64,000 nt of DNA from Streptomyces sp. NBC_01445. GTDB taxonomy: Bacteria > Actinomycetota > Actinomycetes > Streptomycetales > Streptomycetaceae. The stretch lies in NCBI RefSeq assembly GCF_035918235.1, contig NZ_CP109486.1, positions 620,001 through 684,000 on the forward strand, given 5' to 3'. Of this stretch, positions 16,653-25,641 are shown piece after piece; the stretch's first letter is position 1; every line of letters starts with the position of its first letter. Position numbers and translations under genes: made by a program. Below the pieces are notes generated by a model that had not been told where the DNA came from, searched no databases, and saw nothing but the letters and a program-made list of their open reading frames with translations.

Positions 16653-17275
16653 CGGGACTCCAGAGCGACGGCAGAGCGTTCCTCAGCGACCGCGGTCCGT
16701 TCCTTGAGGTGACGTATCAGAGCGATGAGGACGTCACGACTGGATTCGCGCTTGCGTGCGTCGAATTCCACGACCGGTGTGTGGGAGGAGATGTCCAGCG
16801 CGTCGCGGATCTCTTCGACCGGGTGGTCCTTGGAGTCGGGGAAGCGGTTCAGCGCGATGACGAAGGGGACGTCCTGGCGTTCCATCTCCTCGATGGCGCG
16901 GAAGCTGGAGGCCAGCCGCCGGGTGTCGACCAGGACAACAGCGCCGAGGGCGCCTTTGAACAGGCCGTTCCACAGGAACCAGAACCGCTCCTGGCCCGGC
17001 GTCCCGAAGAGATAGAGGACGAGCTCCTCGTTGATTCCGATCTTGCCGAAATCCAGGCTGACGGTGGTCTCCGCCTTGTCCGCCACACCGATCAGGTTGT
17101 CGACGCCGGCGCTGGCCTGGGTCAGCGCCGCCTCGGTGGTGAGCGGCGTGATGTCGCTGACCGAGCGCACCAGCGTGGTCTTGCCGGTGCCGAAGCCACC
17201 GGCGATCATCACTTTCACCGAGCGGGTGCCTCCGCTCTGCTGCCGGTCGGGATAGTCAAAGCTTTTGGAGTGCAC
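16649..17275 (-). CDS. cvnD: Conservon GTPase CvnD
   Basis: 208-residue Ras-like small GTPase of the MglA/CvnD group. The P-loop GGFGTGKTT is at 26-34 and switch II has GTPGQERF. The base-recognition motif NKxD is ALNRF, as in this family. It binds GTP and acts at the inner face of the membrane with CvnA-C. It overlaps cvnC by 20 bp and cvnE by 4 bp. Confidence 0.94.
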   Translation of the reverse strand: MHSKSFDYPDRQQSGGTRSVKVMIAGGFGTGKTTLVRSVSDITPLTTEAALTQASAGVDNLIGVADKAETTVSLDFGKIGINEELVLYLFGTPGQERFWFLWNGLFKGALGAVVLVDTRRLASSFRAIEEMERQDVPFVIALNRFPDSKDHPVEEIRDALDISSHTPVVEFDARKRESSRDVLIALIRHLKERTAVAEERSAVALESR

Positions 17276-17624
17276 TCAGAACCTCCTCGAGGAGCTCAAG
17301 GTCCGGCCCGCTTCCGGTGCTTGAGGCCGGGATGGGGTTACGGGCTTCAACGCGGCCTGCGTCCAGGAGATCGGCCAGGAGCACCGCGACAATGTGGAAG
17401 GGCAGGCCGAGATGGGCGCCGATTTCGGCTACGGCCAGCGGGTCGCGGCAGCGCCGGATGATCTCCTCGTGCTCGTGCTGCATCCCGGGTACGGGGGCGG
17501 TGCGGGAGACGATGAGGGTCGCCACGTCAAGGCTTGAGGCCGGGCCGTCCGGTCCGCTGCGGCCGCCCGTGAGGACGTAGTAGCGCTCGAGACCGGACGG
17601 GTCCGTGGGCCGGGAGGCACTCAT
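17256..17624 (-). CDS. cvnC: Conservon DUF742 protein CvnC
   Basis: 122 residues, DUF742. RYYVLTGGR near residue 14 and a winged-helix-like stretch (PLAVAEIGAHLGLPFHIVAVLLADLLDAG) are the usual features. It is a cytoplasmic subunit of the conservon complex, linking the roadblock protein to the GTPase. It overlaps cvnB by 4 bp (stop and start) and cvnD by 20 bp. Confidence 0.93.
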   Translation of the reverse strand: MSASRPTDPSGLERYYVLTGGRSGPDGPASSLDVATLIVSRTAPVPGMQHEHEEIIRRCRDPLAVAEIGAHLGLPFHIVAVLLADLLDAGRVEARNPIPASSTGSGPDLELLEEVLSALQKL

Positions 17625-18025
17625 CCAGAATTCTCGTCCAGGCGCGGAGTTGTGCCCAGGAGCTCGCCCATCCTGTGGGCGCAGTCCATCATCTGGTGGC
17701 CGAGAACACCCTGGTCGAGGCCTTCCTTGGCTAGTACTCCCAGGTACGTCTCCACGCCGGCTCTCACCACGAAGAGGTGGCCTCCGTCGACCTCGATCAT
17801 CGCGAGGCGTAGCTGGCCTTTCTTGGGGAACTGCTGGGCCACCGGCTGGGCGAGTGCCTGCAGGCCCGCGACGACGGCGGCGAAACGGTCCACGTCATCA
17901 GGATCCTCGGCACCAAAGGATGTGATGGCCGTGCCGTCACTGGAGGCTACGAGAGCGAACCGGATTTCCGGGATGCTCTCCGTGAGGTCACGCAGCGCCC
18001 AGCTCACGTCGGTTGATTGAGTCAT
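17621..18025 (-). CDS. cvnB: Conservon roadblock/LC7 protein CvnB
   Basis: 134 residues of the roadblock/LC7 fold. It opens with the DVSWALRDLTESIPEIRFALVASSDG pattern (a split form of the family consensus) and has the DRFAAVVAGLQALAQ helix. Related roadblock proteins regulate the nucleotide state of MglA-type GTPases. It starts 5 bp after cvnA. Confidence 0.93.
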   Translation of the reverse strand: MTQSTDVSWALRDLTESIPEIRFALVASSDGTAITSFGAEDPDDVDRFAAVVAGLQALAQPVAQQFPKKGQLRLAMIEVDGGHLFVVRAGVETYLGVLAKEGLDQGVLGHQMMDCAHRMGELLGTTPRLDENSG

Positions 18026-18030
18026 CGGGA

Positions 18031-19695
18031 CTAGTCGCTCTCTTCAGTGTCACGTCCGGCGCTCTCGCCGCTGCCAGCTGCGTCGCGGTCCGCGTTCCTC
18101 TCGCGCGGCGGGCCGCTCTGCCGGCCTGCGGTGGCGAAGGCGGCGAGGCCGTCGAAGGACGCCTCCGACGGCACATCCGACGCGGCCTCGTCGGTGTGCA
18201 CGGCGTGCCCGAGCAGCTCTGCCTTAGCGCTGCGCAGGCCCTTGCGCCGGGGCAGGCCGCCGGGGGTGGTGTCTGTGGCCGCGGAGGCGGGGACCGGGGC
18301 GGGTTCGGCGCTCGGCTCTGCCACTGCGGCCGCCGCAACGGGCTTGGGCGCGGCGGCGGGAAGGGGGCTGAAGTATTTGTGGGGGACAAGAATGACCACC
18401 GAGGTGCCTCCCCAGGGGGAGTCGGTGAAGGTGACGCGGATGCCGTAGCGGCGCGCGAGGATGCCCACCACGCGCAGGCCCAGGTTGGCATTCTCGGAGA
18501 TCCCGCCGAGGCCGGGGCCCGCTGCGGTGCCCGCGAGGGCCTGTTCGGCTTCGCGTTGCTTCTCCTCGCTCAGGCCCTTGCCCGCGTCCTGGATCTGGAT
18601 GCCGACACCGGCGGGGACCTGCCTGCCGGATACCTGCACCGGCTCGGAGGGCGGCGAGTAGCGGGCCGCGTTGTCCAGGACCTGGGCGAAGATCAGCGTG
18701 AGGTGGTCCACCAGCCCGCCATCGACGCCGAGCTCGGGCAGGGCGTCGACCTTGACACGGTCGAAGTCCTTGATCCGGCCCTGGCCGCCTCGGACCACGC
18801 TGAGGAGCTTTTGCGGCTCCTGCCACTGCCGTCCGGGACGGACCGAGCCACCGAGCACGGCGACGCTGGCCGCGAGGCCGTCGGCGGGTCCCAGCCGCTG
18901 ATCCAGGTCCATGAGGCCCTTGGCAACCGCTGGCCTTTGTCCGTGTTCCGTCTGCAGATCATGCAGGCGGCCGCGCACGCCGCTGATCAGGGCCTGGAGG
19001 CGGCTGGCGATGCTGACGACGGAGTGCTCGGCTGAGGTCGCGCGGTCGAGCTGTTCCTCCACGGCGATCAGTGCGGTGCGCAGAACCTTGCGCACCCCGG
19101 CCCGCAGTTCGGGCGTAGCGGCCGGCTCGTCGACTTCGGCCAGGACGTCGTCGATGGCGTCACCGGCCCGCAGACGCTCAAGCGCGCTCGGCAGATGCGC
19201 GTCGGCAAGTCGCGCGAAGACGGCCTGCTGCCTCTCGGCTTCAACGCCCAGCCTCGCTTCATGGGTCTGCGTCTCTTCAGCGAGGTGGGCCTCCAGGGCG
19301 GAGCGCTCAACGGCGAACTCCTGCCTCAGGCCCGCCACATGTTCTTCCCACTTCTGCTGGTGCTTGGCCTGCTGTTCCTGGTGGTGCTTGGCCTGCTGCT
19401 GGAGCTCGGCCCGTGCGGTGATGGCGTCAGCGGTGCTTCGGCCTAGCTCGGCCCGTGCGGTGATGGCGTCAGCGGTGCTTCGGCGTAGCTGGGCCTGGGC
19501 TCGCACGAGGAGCCATACGCAGGCGGAGCTGGCCGCGGTGGCCGCGACGCCGGCGAACGTCGCGGGTATCTGGACCTGGTCGGGTCCCACGACAGCGGTG
19601 AAGACCGTTCCAGCGCCTAAGGCCGATGGCATCAGCCACCAGCTCTTCCAGGCGCCGGGTGCCTGAGCCACCGGGGGCGGAGTGGCTTGTTCCAT
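18031..19695 (-). CDS. cvnA: Conservon sensor histidine-kinase-like protein CvnA
   Basis: 554 residues starting at ATG 19695 with GAAGGA upstream. Two short membrane segments near residues 15-55 anchor it, then comes a long Gln/Ala/Glu-rich coiled coil. A histidine-kinase-type ATPase domain follows (N-box LDNAARYSPP, then DAGKGLS and NLGLRVVGILARRYGI). The last about 120 residues are a Pro/Ala-rich cytoplasmic tail. It is thought to sense a signal and act on CvnB-D. Within the coiled coil, a 14-residue unit (STADAITARAEL) occurs twice, encoded by an exact 42 bp tandem repeat. The gene is divergent from the P450 at 20049. Confidence 0.93.
   Translation of the reverse strand: MEQATPPPVAQAPGAWKSWWLMPSALGAGTVFTAVVGPDQVQIPATFAGVAATAASSACVWLLVRAQAQLRRSTADAITARAELGRSTADAITARAELQQQAKHHQEQQAKHQQKWEEHVAGLRQEFAVERSALEAHLAEETQTHEARLGVEAERQQAVFARLADAHLPSALERLRAGDAIDDVLAEVDEPAATPELRAGVRKVLRTALIAVEEQLDRATSAEHSVVSIASRLQALISGVRGRLHDLQTEHGQRPAVAKGLMDLDQRLGPADGLAASVAVLGGSVRPGRQWQEPQKLLSVVRGGQGRIKDFDRVKVDALPELGVDGGLVDHLTLIFAQVLDNAARYSPPSEPVQVSGRQVPAGVGIQIQDAGKGLSEEKQREAEQALAGTAAGPGLGGISENANLGLRVVGILARRYGIRVTFTDSPWGGTSVVILVPHKYFSPLPAAAPKPVAAAAVAEPSAEPAPVPASAATDTTPGGLPRRKGLRSAKAELLGHAVHTDEAASDVPSEASFDGLAAFATAGRQSGPPRERNADRDAAGSGESAGRDTEESD
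19404..19487. repeat. 42 bp tandem duplication inside cvnA
   Basis: Positions 19404-19445 and 19446-19487 are two copies of the same 42 bp, differing at only one or two bases at the unit boundary. The unit is 14 codons, so it preserves the frame and adds exactly two heptads to the coiled coil. Confidence 0.85.
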
Positions 19696-20048
19696 CTGGA
19701 TCCTTCGCAAGCAACACGATCGGACAGGGGGTGTGTGCGGGCGCCGCATGCGTCGGGGAACGCAGCGTGAGGCAGTCGAGTGAGGTGTCGTCAACTCGCA
19801 GCGCCGCAGGGGAGCTTATCGGTTGTGAGATCGAAAGGATCAACTCCCCTACCCGTACTGACGGGTATTCGATCATGTTCAGACAGGAATGCTCGTGTCG
19901 ACAAATCCCCTCACTGACAATGCAGTTGCCAAGAGAGTTCGGCGACTGAACGTTCGGCGGTGATCAGATCGCTGGGGTAAGCAGCGATCAGCAGGGGCAT
20001 GCATGCCACGCTCGACCCCACTCGGAATGATCTTGAGGAGACGTACGC
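19696..20048. promoter_or_regulatory. Divergent promoter region of cvnA and the P450 gene
   Basis: 353 bp without a gene, richer in A+T than its neighbours. A perfect inverted repeat TACCCGT (19850-19856) / ACGGGTA (19861-19867) with a 4 bp spacer is a good operator candidate for a dimeric regulator. No regulator gene is adjacent. Confidence 0.5.
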
Positions 20049-21467
20049 ATGAGTCGCCTGTCGGGTTCCCCCACCGCGGCACCCACCGCGCCCGGCCGCT
20101 TGCCCCTGATCGGACACGCCCACCAGCTGGCCCGCCGCCCGCTGGACTTCATGGATTCCCTGCGCCGGCACGGGAGCGTCGTGCGGATCCTCCTCGGACC
20201 CACCCCCGCCTACGTGGTGACTGACCCCGCCGTCACCCGCAAGGTATTGGTGACGGAGGTCGAGACCTTCGCCAAGGGCGGAAAGATCATCGACGCGCTG
20301 CGGGTCTTCTTCGGCGACGGACTCGCCACGATCGCCGACGGCGACCTGCACATGAAGCACCGCCGCCTGATGCAGCCCATGTTCAACAAGGCGCACATCG
20401 CCACCCGCGGCGACGTCATGATCAACCATGTACGAGCGGCGACCGGCGCCTGGACGCCCGGGGTCGCGCGCGAGACGTACGACGACATGAACGATCTCGC
20501 CCTCTCGACCTTCCTGGTCGCCCTCTTCGGCTCCGGTCTGCCCGACCATGTAGAGGAAGAGTTCACGGACCTGATGCCGGCGATCATGCGCGGCACGATC
20601 CGGCAGACGATCCTGCCGGGCTGGGTGACGAAACTGCCGTTGCCGGCGAACCGCGCGCACGAGCAACGCGTGGCGCGCCTGCGGGCGTTGATCGACCAGG
20701 CGATCGACCACCACCGCGCGCAGCTGTCTGCCTCGGCACCGGCCGCCTCCGAGGTACCGACCGGCTGCCCGGCGCACCAGCCGGCTGAACAGGCCACATC
20801 GGGTGGGCTGTTCTCCACTCTCCTCACCGCCGACGATCCCGAGACCGGGCCGCTCTCGCATCAGCAACTCCAGGACGAGGCGATCACGCTGCTCACGGGT
20901 GCCATCGAGACCACGGGCACGACCCTCGCCTGGGCGCTGTACGAGATCAGCAGGAACCCGGCGGTCGAGAAGAGCCTGTACGCGGAGCTCGACGCGGCCT
21001 GCGGCGACCGGCCGCTCACCCAGGAGGACCTGGCTTCCCTCCCGTACATGCGCAGTGTTCTGAAGGAGACCATGCGGATGTACGGCCCTGCGTGGCTGGT
21101 CACGCGCACCACGACGCGCCCGGTCACGCTGGACGGCCACCCGATACCCAAGGGCGCGGACGTCATCTACAGCCCGTACGTCCATCAGCACGACCCCGAG
21201 GTCTACAGCAATCCGGGCACCTTCGACCCGGGCCGCTGGGAACCCGAGCGGGCAAAAAGCGTCAACCGCTCCTCGTTCCTGGCCTTCGGCGACGGCCGCC
21301 GCAAATGCATCGGCGAGGAATTCGCCTGGACAGAACTACTCATCATCCTCGCCACGGTGCTCCAGCGCTGGCGGCTGACGCTCACCTCGGCTCCCCCGCG
21401 CCCGCAGGCCATCGTGACAGTCAAGCCGGACAAGCTGTCGATGACGCCCAACCCGCGTACGGCCTAG
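20049..21467 (+). CDS. Cytochrome P450, pentalenene-oxygenase-like
   Basis: 472 residues from ATG 20049 with GAGGAG 8 bp upstream. Haem loop FGDGRRKCIG with Cys420. The K-helix ExxR (Glu340-Arg343) and the I-helix AIETTGTT (285-292) are intact, so it is a conventional monooxygenase. The proline-rich start (LPLIGHAHQLARRPLDF) and the GADVIYSPYVHQHDPEVY region resemble CYP enzymes that oxidise sesquiterpenes such as PtlI. It is divergent from the conservon and 7 kb from the terpene synthase. It probably oxidises the terpene, using host ferredoxins, since no redox partner is encoded here. Confidence 0.9.
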   Translation: MSRLSGSPTAAPTAPGRLPLIGHAHQLARRPLDFMDSLRRHGSVVRILLGPTPAYVVTDPAVTRKVLVTEVETFAKGGKIIDALRVFFGDGLATIADGDLHMKHRRLMQPMFNKAHIATRGDVMINHVRAATGAWTPGVARETYDDMNDLALSTFLVALFGSGLPDHVEEEFTDLMPAIMRGTIRQTILPGWVTKLPLPANRAHEQRVARLRALIDQAIDHHRAQLSASAPAASEVPTGCPAHQPAEQATSGGLFSTLLTADDPETGPLSHQQLQDEAITLLTGAIETTGTTLAWALYEISRNPAVEKSLYAELDAACGDRPLTQEDLASLPYMRSVLKETMRMYGPAWLVTRTTTRPVTLDGHPIPKGADVIYSPYVHQHDPEVYSNPGTFDPGRWEPERAKSVNRSSFLAFGDGRRKCIGEEFAWTELLIILATVLQRWRLTLTSAPPRPQAIVTVKPDKLSMTPNPRTA

Positions 21468-21501
21468 GCCTACGCCGGCCGCCGCCGCAGCCGCAGCCGG
21501 T

Positions 21502-21519
21502 GCGCACGAAAACGTGCGC
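21502..21519. terminator. Hairpin after the P450 gene
   Basis: Perfect 7 bp stem GCGCACG (21502-21508) / CGTGCGC (21513-21519) with an AAAA loop, 35 bp after the P450 stop codon. Confidence 0.6.
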
Positions 21520-21739
21520 GCCGTCGTCCAGCCCGATCGGGGTTCCGGCCGGGCTCCTCCGTGGCACCAGGCCGAGTGGCTGGCGGCCACGGGGTCCATG
21601 CTCAGCTGGGGGCAGACGTTGCAGCAGACGGACGCAGTGGCAGTTCGTGGGCGCCCCGGACCCGATGACCGCCACGGTGTGCATCCCCTGTCGGTGTGAG
21701 GTCTCAGGACTTCCTTGCCGGTTTGTCGTCAGGAGATCC

Positions 21740-21880
21740 ATGCCGATCCGCAAGAGGAATGCCTCGATCCCAGCTCAACTGACCACACTGATCAACGACA
21801 TCCTGGGAGTCGAGGATCCGCGCGAGGGCGTCACTCCCTCGGCGGAGGAGTTCAATCGCGCGCTGAAGGAGGCTTTGTGA
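21740..21880 (+). CDS. Small protein (46 aa), unknown
   Basis: A short frame starting at ATG 21740, 5 bp after CAGGAG, a good ribosome site. The product is basic at the start (MPIRKRNASIPAQL) and acidic and helical toward the end (SAEEFNRALKEAL). No family recognised. Codon use fits a Streptomyces gene and no competing frame is better. It stands alone between a P450 terminator and a gene remnant. Confidence 0.4.
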   Translation: MPIRKRNASIPAQLTTLINDILGVEDPREGVTPSAEEFNRALKEAL

Positions 21881-21953
21881 GCTTGGCTCGATGTGAGCGT
21901 GAACGGATGCGCGCAGCGAGACGGGGAGGCGCGATTGGCGCCCCTGCCGCCCT

Positions 21954-22166
21954 TGGCTGGCCGGCGTCTGGCTCCTCGCGCTGACCTTGCTGGGCACGCT
22001 GTCATTCGGCACCGCCTCCCCCAACCCGGTCCAACGAGGCGAAGGTGCCCCGTTCCAGCCCCTCGTCTACCCACTCGATCTCTTGATCCCCATCGGCGGA
22101 CTGGGGCAGCGCACAGCGTTCGTGCTGGTCTCCGACGGTCATTCGTGCCAGCCAGTCGGCCACTGA
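21954..22166 (+). pseudogene. C-terminal remnant of a membrane protein
   Basis: The frame WLAGVWLLALTLLGTLSFGT then PLVYPLDLLIPIGGLGQR resembles the C-terminal membrane-associated part of large Streptomyces proteins annotated as membrane-associated oxidoreductases or pentapeptide proteins. It has no start, and the body of the gene is missing. It ends at TGA 22166. Confidence 0.5.
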
Positions 22167-22381
22167 GACATCCCCCTTGTCCGCGACCACCATCCCCAAG
22201 GGCACCGACCTCACCGTCCACACTCGTGGCTTCGCTCACTTCTTGCGACAGCGTTTGTTCACGAGTTTTGGCGTCATCGTCCGGCCGAGGGCTTCGCGGA
22301 TCGTCACGAGTTTTGAAGGCATCTGCTGATTGAGGCGAGTTGGGTCGGCGGGCGACAGGACCGTCACAGGCTTCGAAGATC

Positions 22382-22411
22382 ACTTGACCTTGCCCCAGGG
22401 GGAGAGACGAC
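22382..22411 (+). promoter_or_regulatory. MerR-type promoter-like sequence
   Basis: CTTGACCTTGCCCCAGGGGG at 22383-22402 is the left part of the long-spacer palindromic promoter bound by MerR-family regulators. The right arm is degraded. No MerR gene follows; an ATG at 22418 opens only a five-codon frame. It may be a leftover of a lost merR gene or drive the HAD gene. Confidence 0.3.
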
Positions 22412-22484
22412 GGTGTCCATGTCGATCACATGAGCGGGCGATCTGTGCTCGCTGGTCAGGCCAGGCCGAAGAGGGGGAGTTCGC

Positions 22485-23123
22485 GTGAGCGAGACCTGCG
22501 TCATTCTCGACATCGGCGGCGTGCTGGAGATCGCGCCGGAAACGGGATGGGTGCAACGGTGGGAAGTGCGGCTGGAGCTGCCGCTGGGCACTGTCCAAGA
22601 GCGGATGCGCGACGTGTGGCGGGCTGGGAGCGTCGGGAGCGTCAGCGAGCGAGAGGTGCACGAGCAGGTAGCGGCCCGTTTGGGGCTCGACGCGCCCCAG
22701 GTTGAAGACTTCATGGCCGATCTCTGGGCGGAGTATCTGGGGACGCCGAACGAGGAACTCATCGGCTATGTGCGAGGGCTGCGCGGAAGCTGCAGGCTCG
22801 GCATCCTGAGCAACAGCTTTGTCGGCGCCCGGGAGCGGGAGACGACGCTGTATCACTTCGACGAACTGGTGGAGCAGATCGTCTACTCGCACGAGATCGG
22901 CATTGAGAAGCCTGACCTGCGTGCCTTTGAGGCGGCATGCGCCAGCTTGAACGTGCGGCCGGGGAACTGCCTGTTCATCGACGATGTCGCAGACAACGTT
23001 GAAGCCGCCCGGGCGGCGGGCATGCAGACGCATCTGTTCGAGGAAAACGCCCGGACCATCACGCGCATCGCAGCTCATCTGGACGCCGGGCCCTTGGTCC
23101 CAGGGCGTGTCCCGCCCGGATGA
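22485..23123 (+). CDS. HAD-superfamily hydrolase
   Basis: 212 residues from GTG 22485. The four HAD motifs are visible: nucleophile Asp9 in ILDIGGVLE, SNSF (motif II), the Lys of EKPD (motif III) and FIDDVADN (motif IV). Asp+2 is Gly, not Asp, as in some HAD members with altered or phosphatase-weak activity. The helical cap resembles YihX/epoxide-hydrolase-like HAD proteins. Substrate unknown. It is flanked by remnants on both sides and appears to be a single-gene unit. Confidence 0.85.
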   Translation: MSETCVILDIGGVLEIAPETGWVQRWEVRLELPLGTVQERMRDVWRAGSVGSVSEREVHEQVAARLGLDAPQVEDFMADLWAEYLGTPNEELIGYVRGLRGSCRLGILSNSFVGARERETTLYHFDELVEQIVYSHEIGIEKPDLRAFEAACASLNVRPGNCLFIDDVADNVEAARAAGMQTHLFEENARTITRIAAHLDAGPLVPGRVPPG

Positions 23124-23196
23124 CGTCGGCCTGGCCGGTCTTCAGCGGTTGCCGGCCAGGCGCTGAAGCAACGCGTCGGCACCGGGCGACCGGACA

Positions 23197-23640
23197 GATC
23201 CCAGCGGACCGGCTCGATATCGAACGCACCACCTTGCACGTCCTCCCGCTGGAGCCGCTGGCGCTCACGCTGGGCGAGGAGCAGGTGGTCGGCTCGGACC
23301 GCACCGTCAGCTTCAACTCGGTGCGCTACTCGACCCCGCCCGGCTACACCGGCGCCAGGGTCTGGTGCCGGGTCGTCGGCGAGGAGCCGTCGATCACGGC
23401 CCGCACCAGCTCCGGTGACCTGTCGGAGATCTAACGCCACCAGCTGTCCACACCTGGCGTCCCGCAGATCATCGATGCGCACTGCCCCGAACACCCTGAC
23501 GGCCGCTCGGTCCATCAGCCCAGGCTGCGACCGCGCTCGGAGGCGAAGGTCGCGTTCGTTGGCATCGGCCCGGGAGCTGGGCGCTGGCTGAAGGAGGCCG
23601 GACCCGCCGGGGTGTCCCGGATCCGCGCCAAGATGGCGGT
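23197..23640 (+). pseudogene. IS21-type IstA transposase remnant
   Basis: A single + frame with an internal TAA at 23432-23434 reads RTVSFNSVRYSTPPGY, ARVWCRVVGEE, then after the stop RHQLSTPGVPQI and AFVGIGPGAGRWLKEAG. This matches the C-terminal half of IS21-family IstA proteins. The N-terminal HTH and catalytic core are absent, and no istB is nearby. Confidence 0.7.
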
Positions 23641-23966
23641 GCCGTCCGGGTACAGCAGAGCCGACGATTCGGCCCGGCGAAGGAGCGCATCCGAGGCATC
23701 CACGTGCCGCTCCCTCGCGGTCGTCGAGCCATCACCTCATGGCTTCAATATTCGCATTCCACTTATTCATCGCACTACCTGCGCCTTGGTGCCACAGGTG
23801 GCTTAACCTCTCGCCCAGCATTCACTCAAGTTCGCTCATCGAGTGCAGCTGCGTGAACTCGTCAGCGAGCATGCCCATCACAACGAGATCATGGTGGCGG
23901 CCGGCAAAGAAGGGCCTTCCCCCGTGATGGTGGACACGCTTCGTTGATCACGCGGCGAGCGTGAGC

Positions 23967-24164
23967 TTAGCCGCGTGGTGTCGGCTGTTCGTATTCGTTG
24001 GGGCTGAGGTGGTTGTTGGCGGAGTGTCGGCGGCGGGTGTTGTAGCGGGCCAGCCAGACAAATACCGTCCTTCTGCAGGTGCCGGCGTCGCCATAGTCGC
24101 GGGCGCCCTGGAGGGTCTCGCGTTTCAGGGACGCGTGGAAACTCTCGCAGGCCGCGCTGTCCGC
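23967..24164 (-). pseudogene. IS3-family OrfB C-terminal remnant
   Basis: 65 codons before a stop at 23967 read ACESFHASLKRETL, then WLARYNTRRRHSANNHLSP. This is the end of IS3-type transposases, including the last catalytic Glu. The rest of the transposase and the ends are missing. Confidence 0.8.
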
Positions 24165-24463
24165 GCTGGTGCCGACCCTCCACGAAGGAAGGCCCGCAGC
24201 ACCGTCTGCTGGCGCCTGCCAACAACCACCAACCTGCCGGGTCCACCCGCATCCACCCCAGCCCCCAAACGGCCGCCCCGCACAAAGGCTCAACCCTCAA
24301 TGCAGGGTGCAACCATCACTCGATGGGAACATGAGCCATCACCCATGCGTACTATCGCTACACCACCATTCGCCGCCGCAATACATGAACAAGCGGGCTC
24401 CCCTACCTCAGTAGCACTCACGGTGATGCGCCATTGCTGCCGAATTGAAGAAAGGCCAACACC

Positions 24464-25150
24464 ATGACTGACAACCCCGTCACCATCACCAGCGTGACAT
24501 CTCAGTACGCCACTCAGGTCGCACAGGACCTCGAGCTCAATACCAAAGAGCAGGAACGCATCGGCGCGGAGCTCTCCGCCCTGCAGGCGCAGTTGCGCAT
24601 CCTGCAGGACGACCAGAGCGTGCTGCACAGCATCCAAAAGACGCTCGACAGCCGACCGGCATCTGCGCCGACAACCCCGGAGCCTTCGACGTCCCTCCCA
24701 CAGCAGGCATCCGGCAAGAACACACCTACCCGACGTGCCCCGTCCAAGACTGCAGCCAAGGCCCCCAGCGCAAAAAAGACCACTGTGCAGGCCAAGAAGG
24801 ACAAGACCCAGGGCGCAGAGCCGAAGGCGGCTACGGCATCGGCGCAGCCCACGCTGATCGCGCTCATCCGCACCCACCTCGACCAGCAGAAAGCACCCCG
24901 TTCCGCGGCAGAGGTCACCTCGGCGCTCGCTAAGGCCCACCCCCAGCGCAACATCAAGTCGACCGTCGTGCGCACCACGCTCGAGAATCTTGTCGCCAAG
25001 AGCCAGACTCATCGATCGAAGCAGGGCGGCTCGGTCTTCTACACGTCAGTTGCCGTGCAGACCGCGACTGAAAAGGCCCCGGCTCCCGCGCTGCCCCAAA
25101 CCGAGCAGGACAGCAACAAGCGCGAGAAGGCCGACGCGGTCAGTTCGTAG
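24464..25150 (+). CDS. Coiled-coil protein with C-terminal winged-helix-like domain
   Basis: 228 residues from ATG 24464 (GAAAGG upstream). Residues 15-65 are a predicted coiled coil (LNTKEQERIGAELSALQAQL). Residues 70-125 form a Lys/Ala/Pro-rich linker resembling histone-like tails. Residues 128-180 (LIALIRTHLDQQKAPRSAAE, TTLENLVAKSQTHR) look like a winged-helix DNA-binding or HARE-type domain. The tail is charged. It may be a nucleoid-associated or regulatory protein; no experimental family is recognised. The codon use is less G+C-biased than its neighbours, possibly acquired DNA. Confidence 0.7.
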   Translation: MTDNPVTITSVTSQYATQVAQDLELNTKEQERIGAELSALQAQLRILQDDQSVLHSIQKTLDSRPASAPTTPEPSTSLPQQASGKNTPTRRAPSKTAAKAPSAKKTTVQAKKDKTQGAEPKAATASAQPTLIALIRTHLDQQKAPRSAAEVTSALAKAHPQRNIKSTVVRTTLENLVAKSQTHRSKQGGSVFYTSVAVQTATEKAPAPALPQTEQDSNKREKADAVSS

Positions 25151-25641
25151 CCGTCGAGGACATCCGAAGAAGCCAGCTCTCGGCGAGCAGCCAAACGAAG
25201 TACCCGGCCACGCGGCCGCGGTCGCGGCGGCCTGTGTCGCTGCGCCAGCCCGGTGTGAAGGCGTTCAGCCAGGCGGCCAGCGTGTCGCGTAGGTAGGGGT
25301 AGCGGTCGGCGTGGCGGCGCCAGGGGGCGTCGGCGCGCAACCTGCCGCACGCCGCGACCGTGGCACGGACAACTCCCGAACTGTTGCAGGCCCGCGATCG
25401 ACCCCTCGTTGGCCGGACAGGTCTCTCTGCGCATCGCTCAGCCTCAGTGAGCACGAACGAGGGCTGGCAAGAATGGGCAGCTCAGCAACTCCCATCCTTC
25501 TCCGAACGCTGACCCCCTCCGCCAACGCGCCAACAGGCGCCCCTATAAAACTCAGTTGAAGCGAGAACTCGCAGCTCAGCGTTTCTGCTCTGCTCACCCA
25601 GATTGGTCCGCGACAGGGGAGCGGGGCCCGCCGAAGCCGGA
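25151..25641. other. Intergenic with an unassigned minus-strand fragment
   Basis: From about 25400 to 25148 the minus strand reads PWRRHADRYPYLRDTLAAWL and RVAGYFVWLLAESWLLR, which has the look of a protein C-terminus but no start and no family I recognise. 25460-25641 holds nothing I can support. Confidence 0.3.

Noticed and set aside
19911..21191. Minus strand frame of 426 codons
   Set aside because: Antisense to the P450 with haem, ExxR and I-helix motifs; composition is charged and low complexity.
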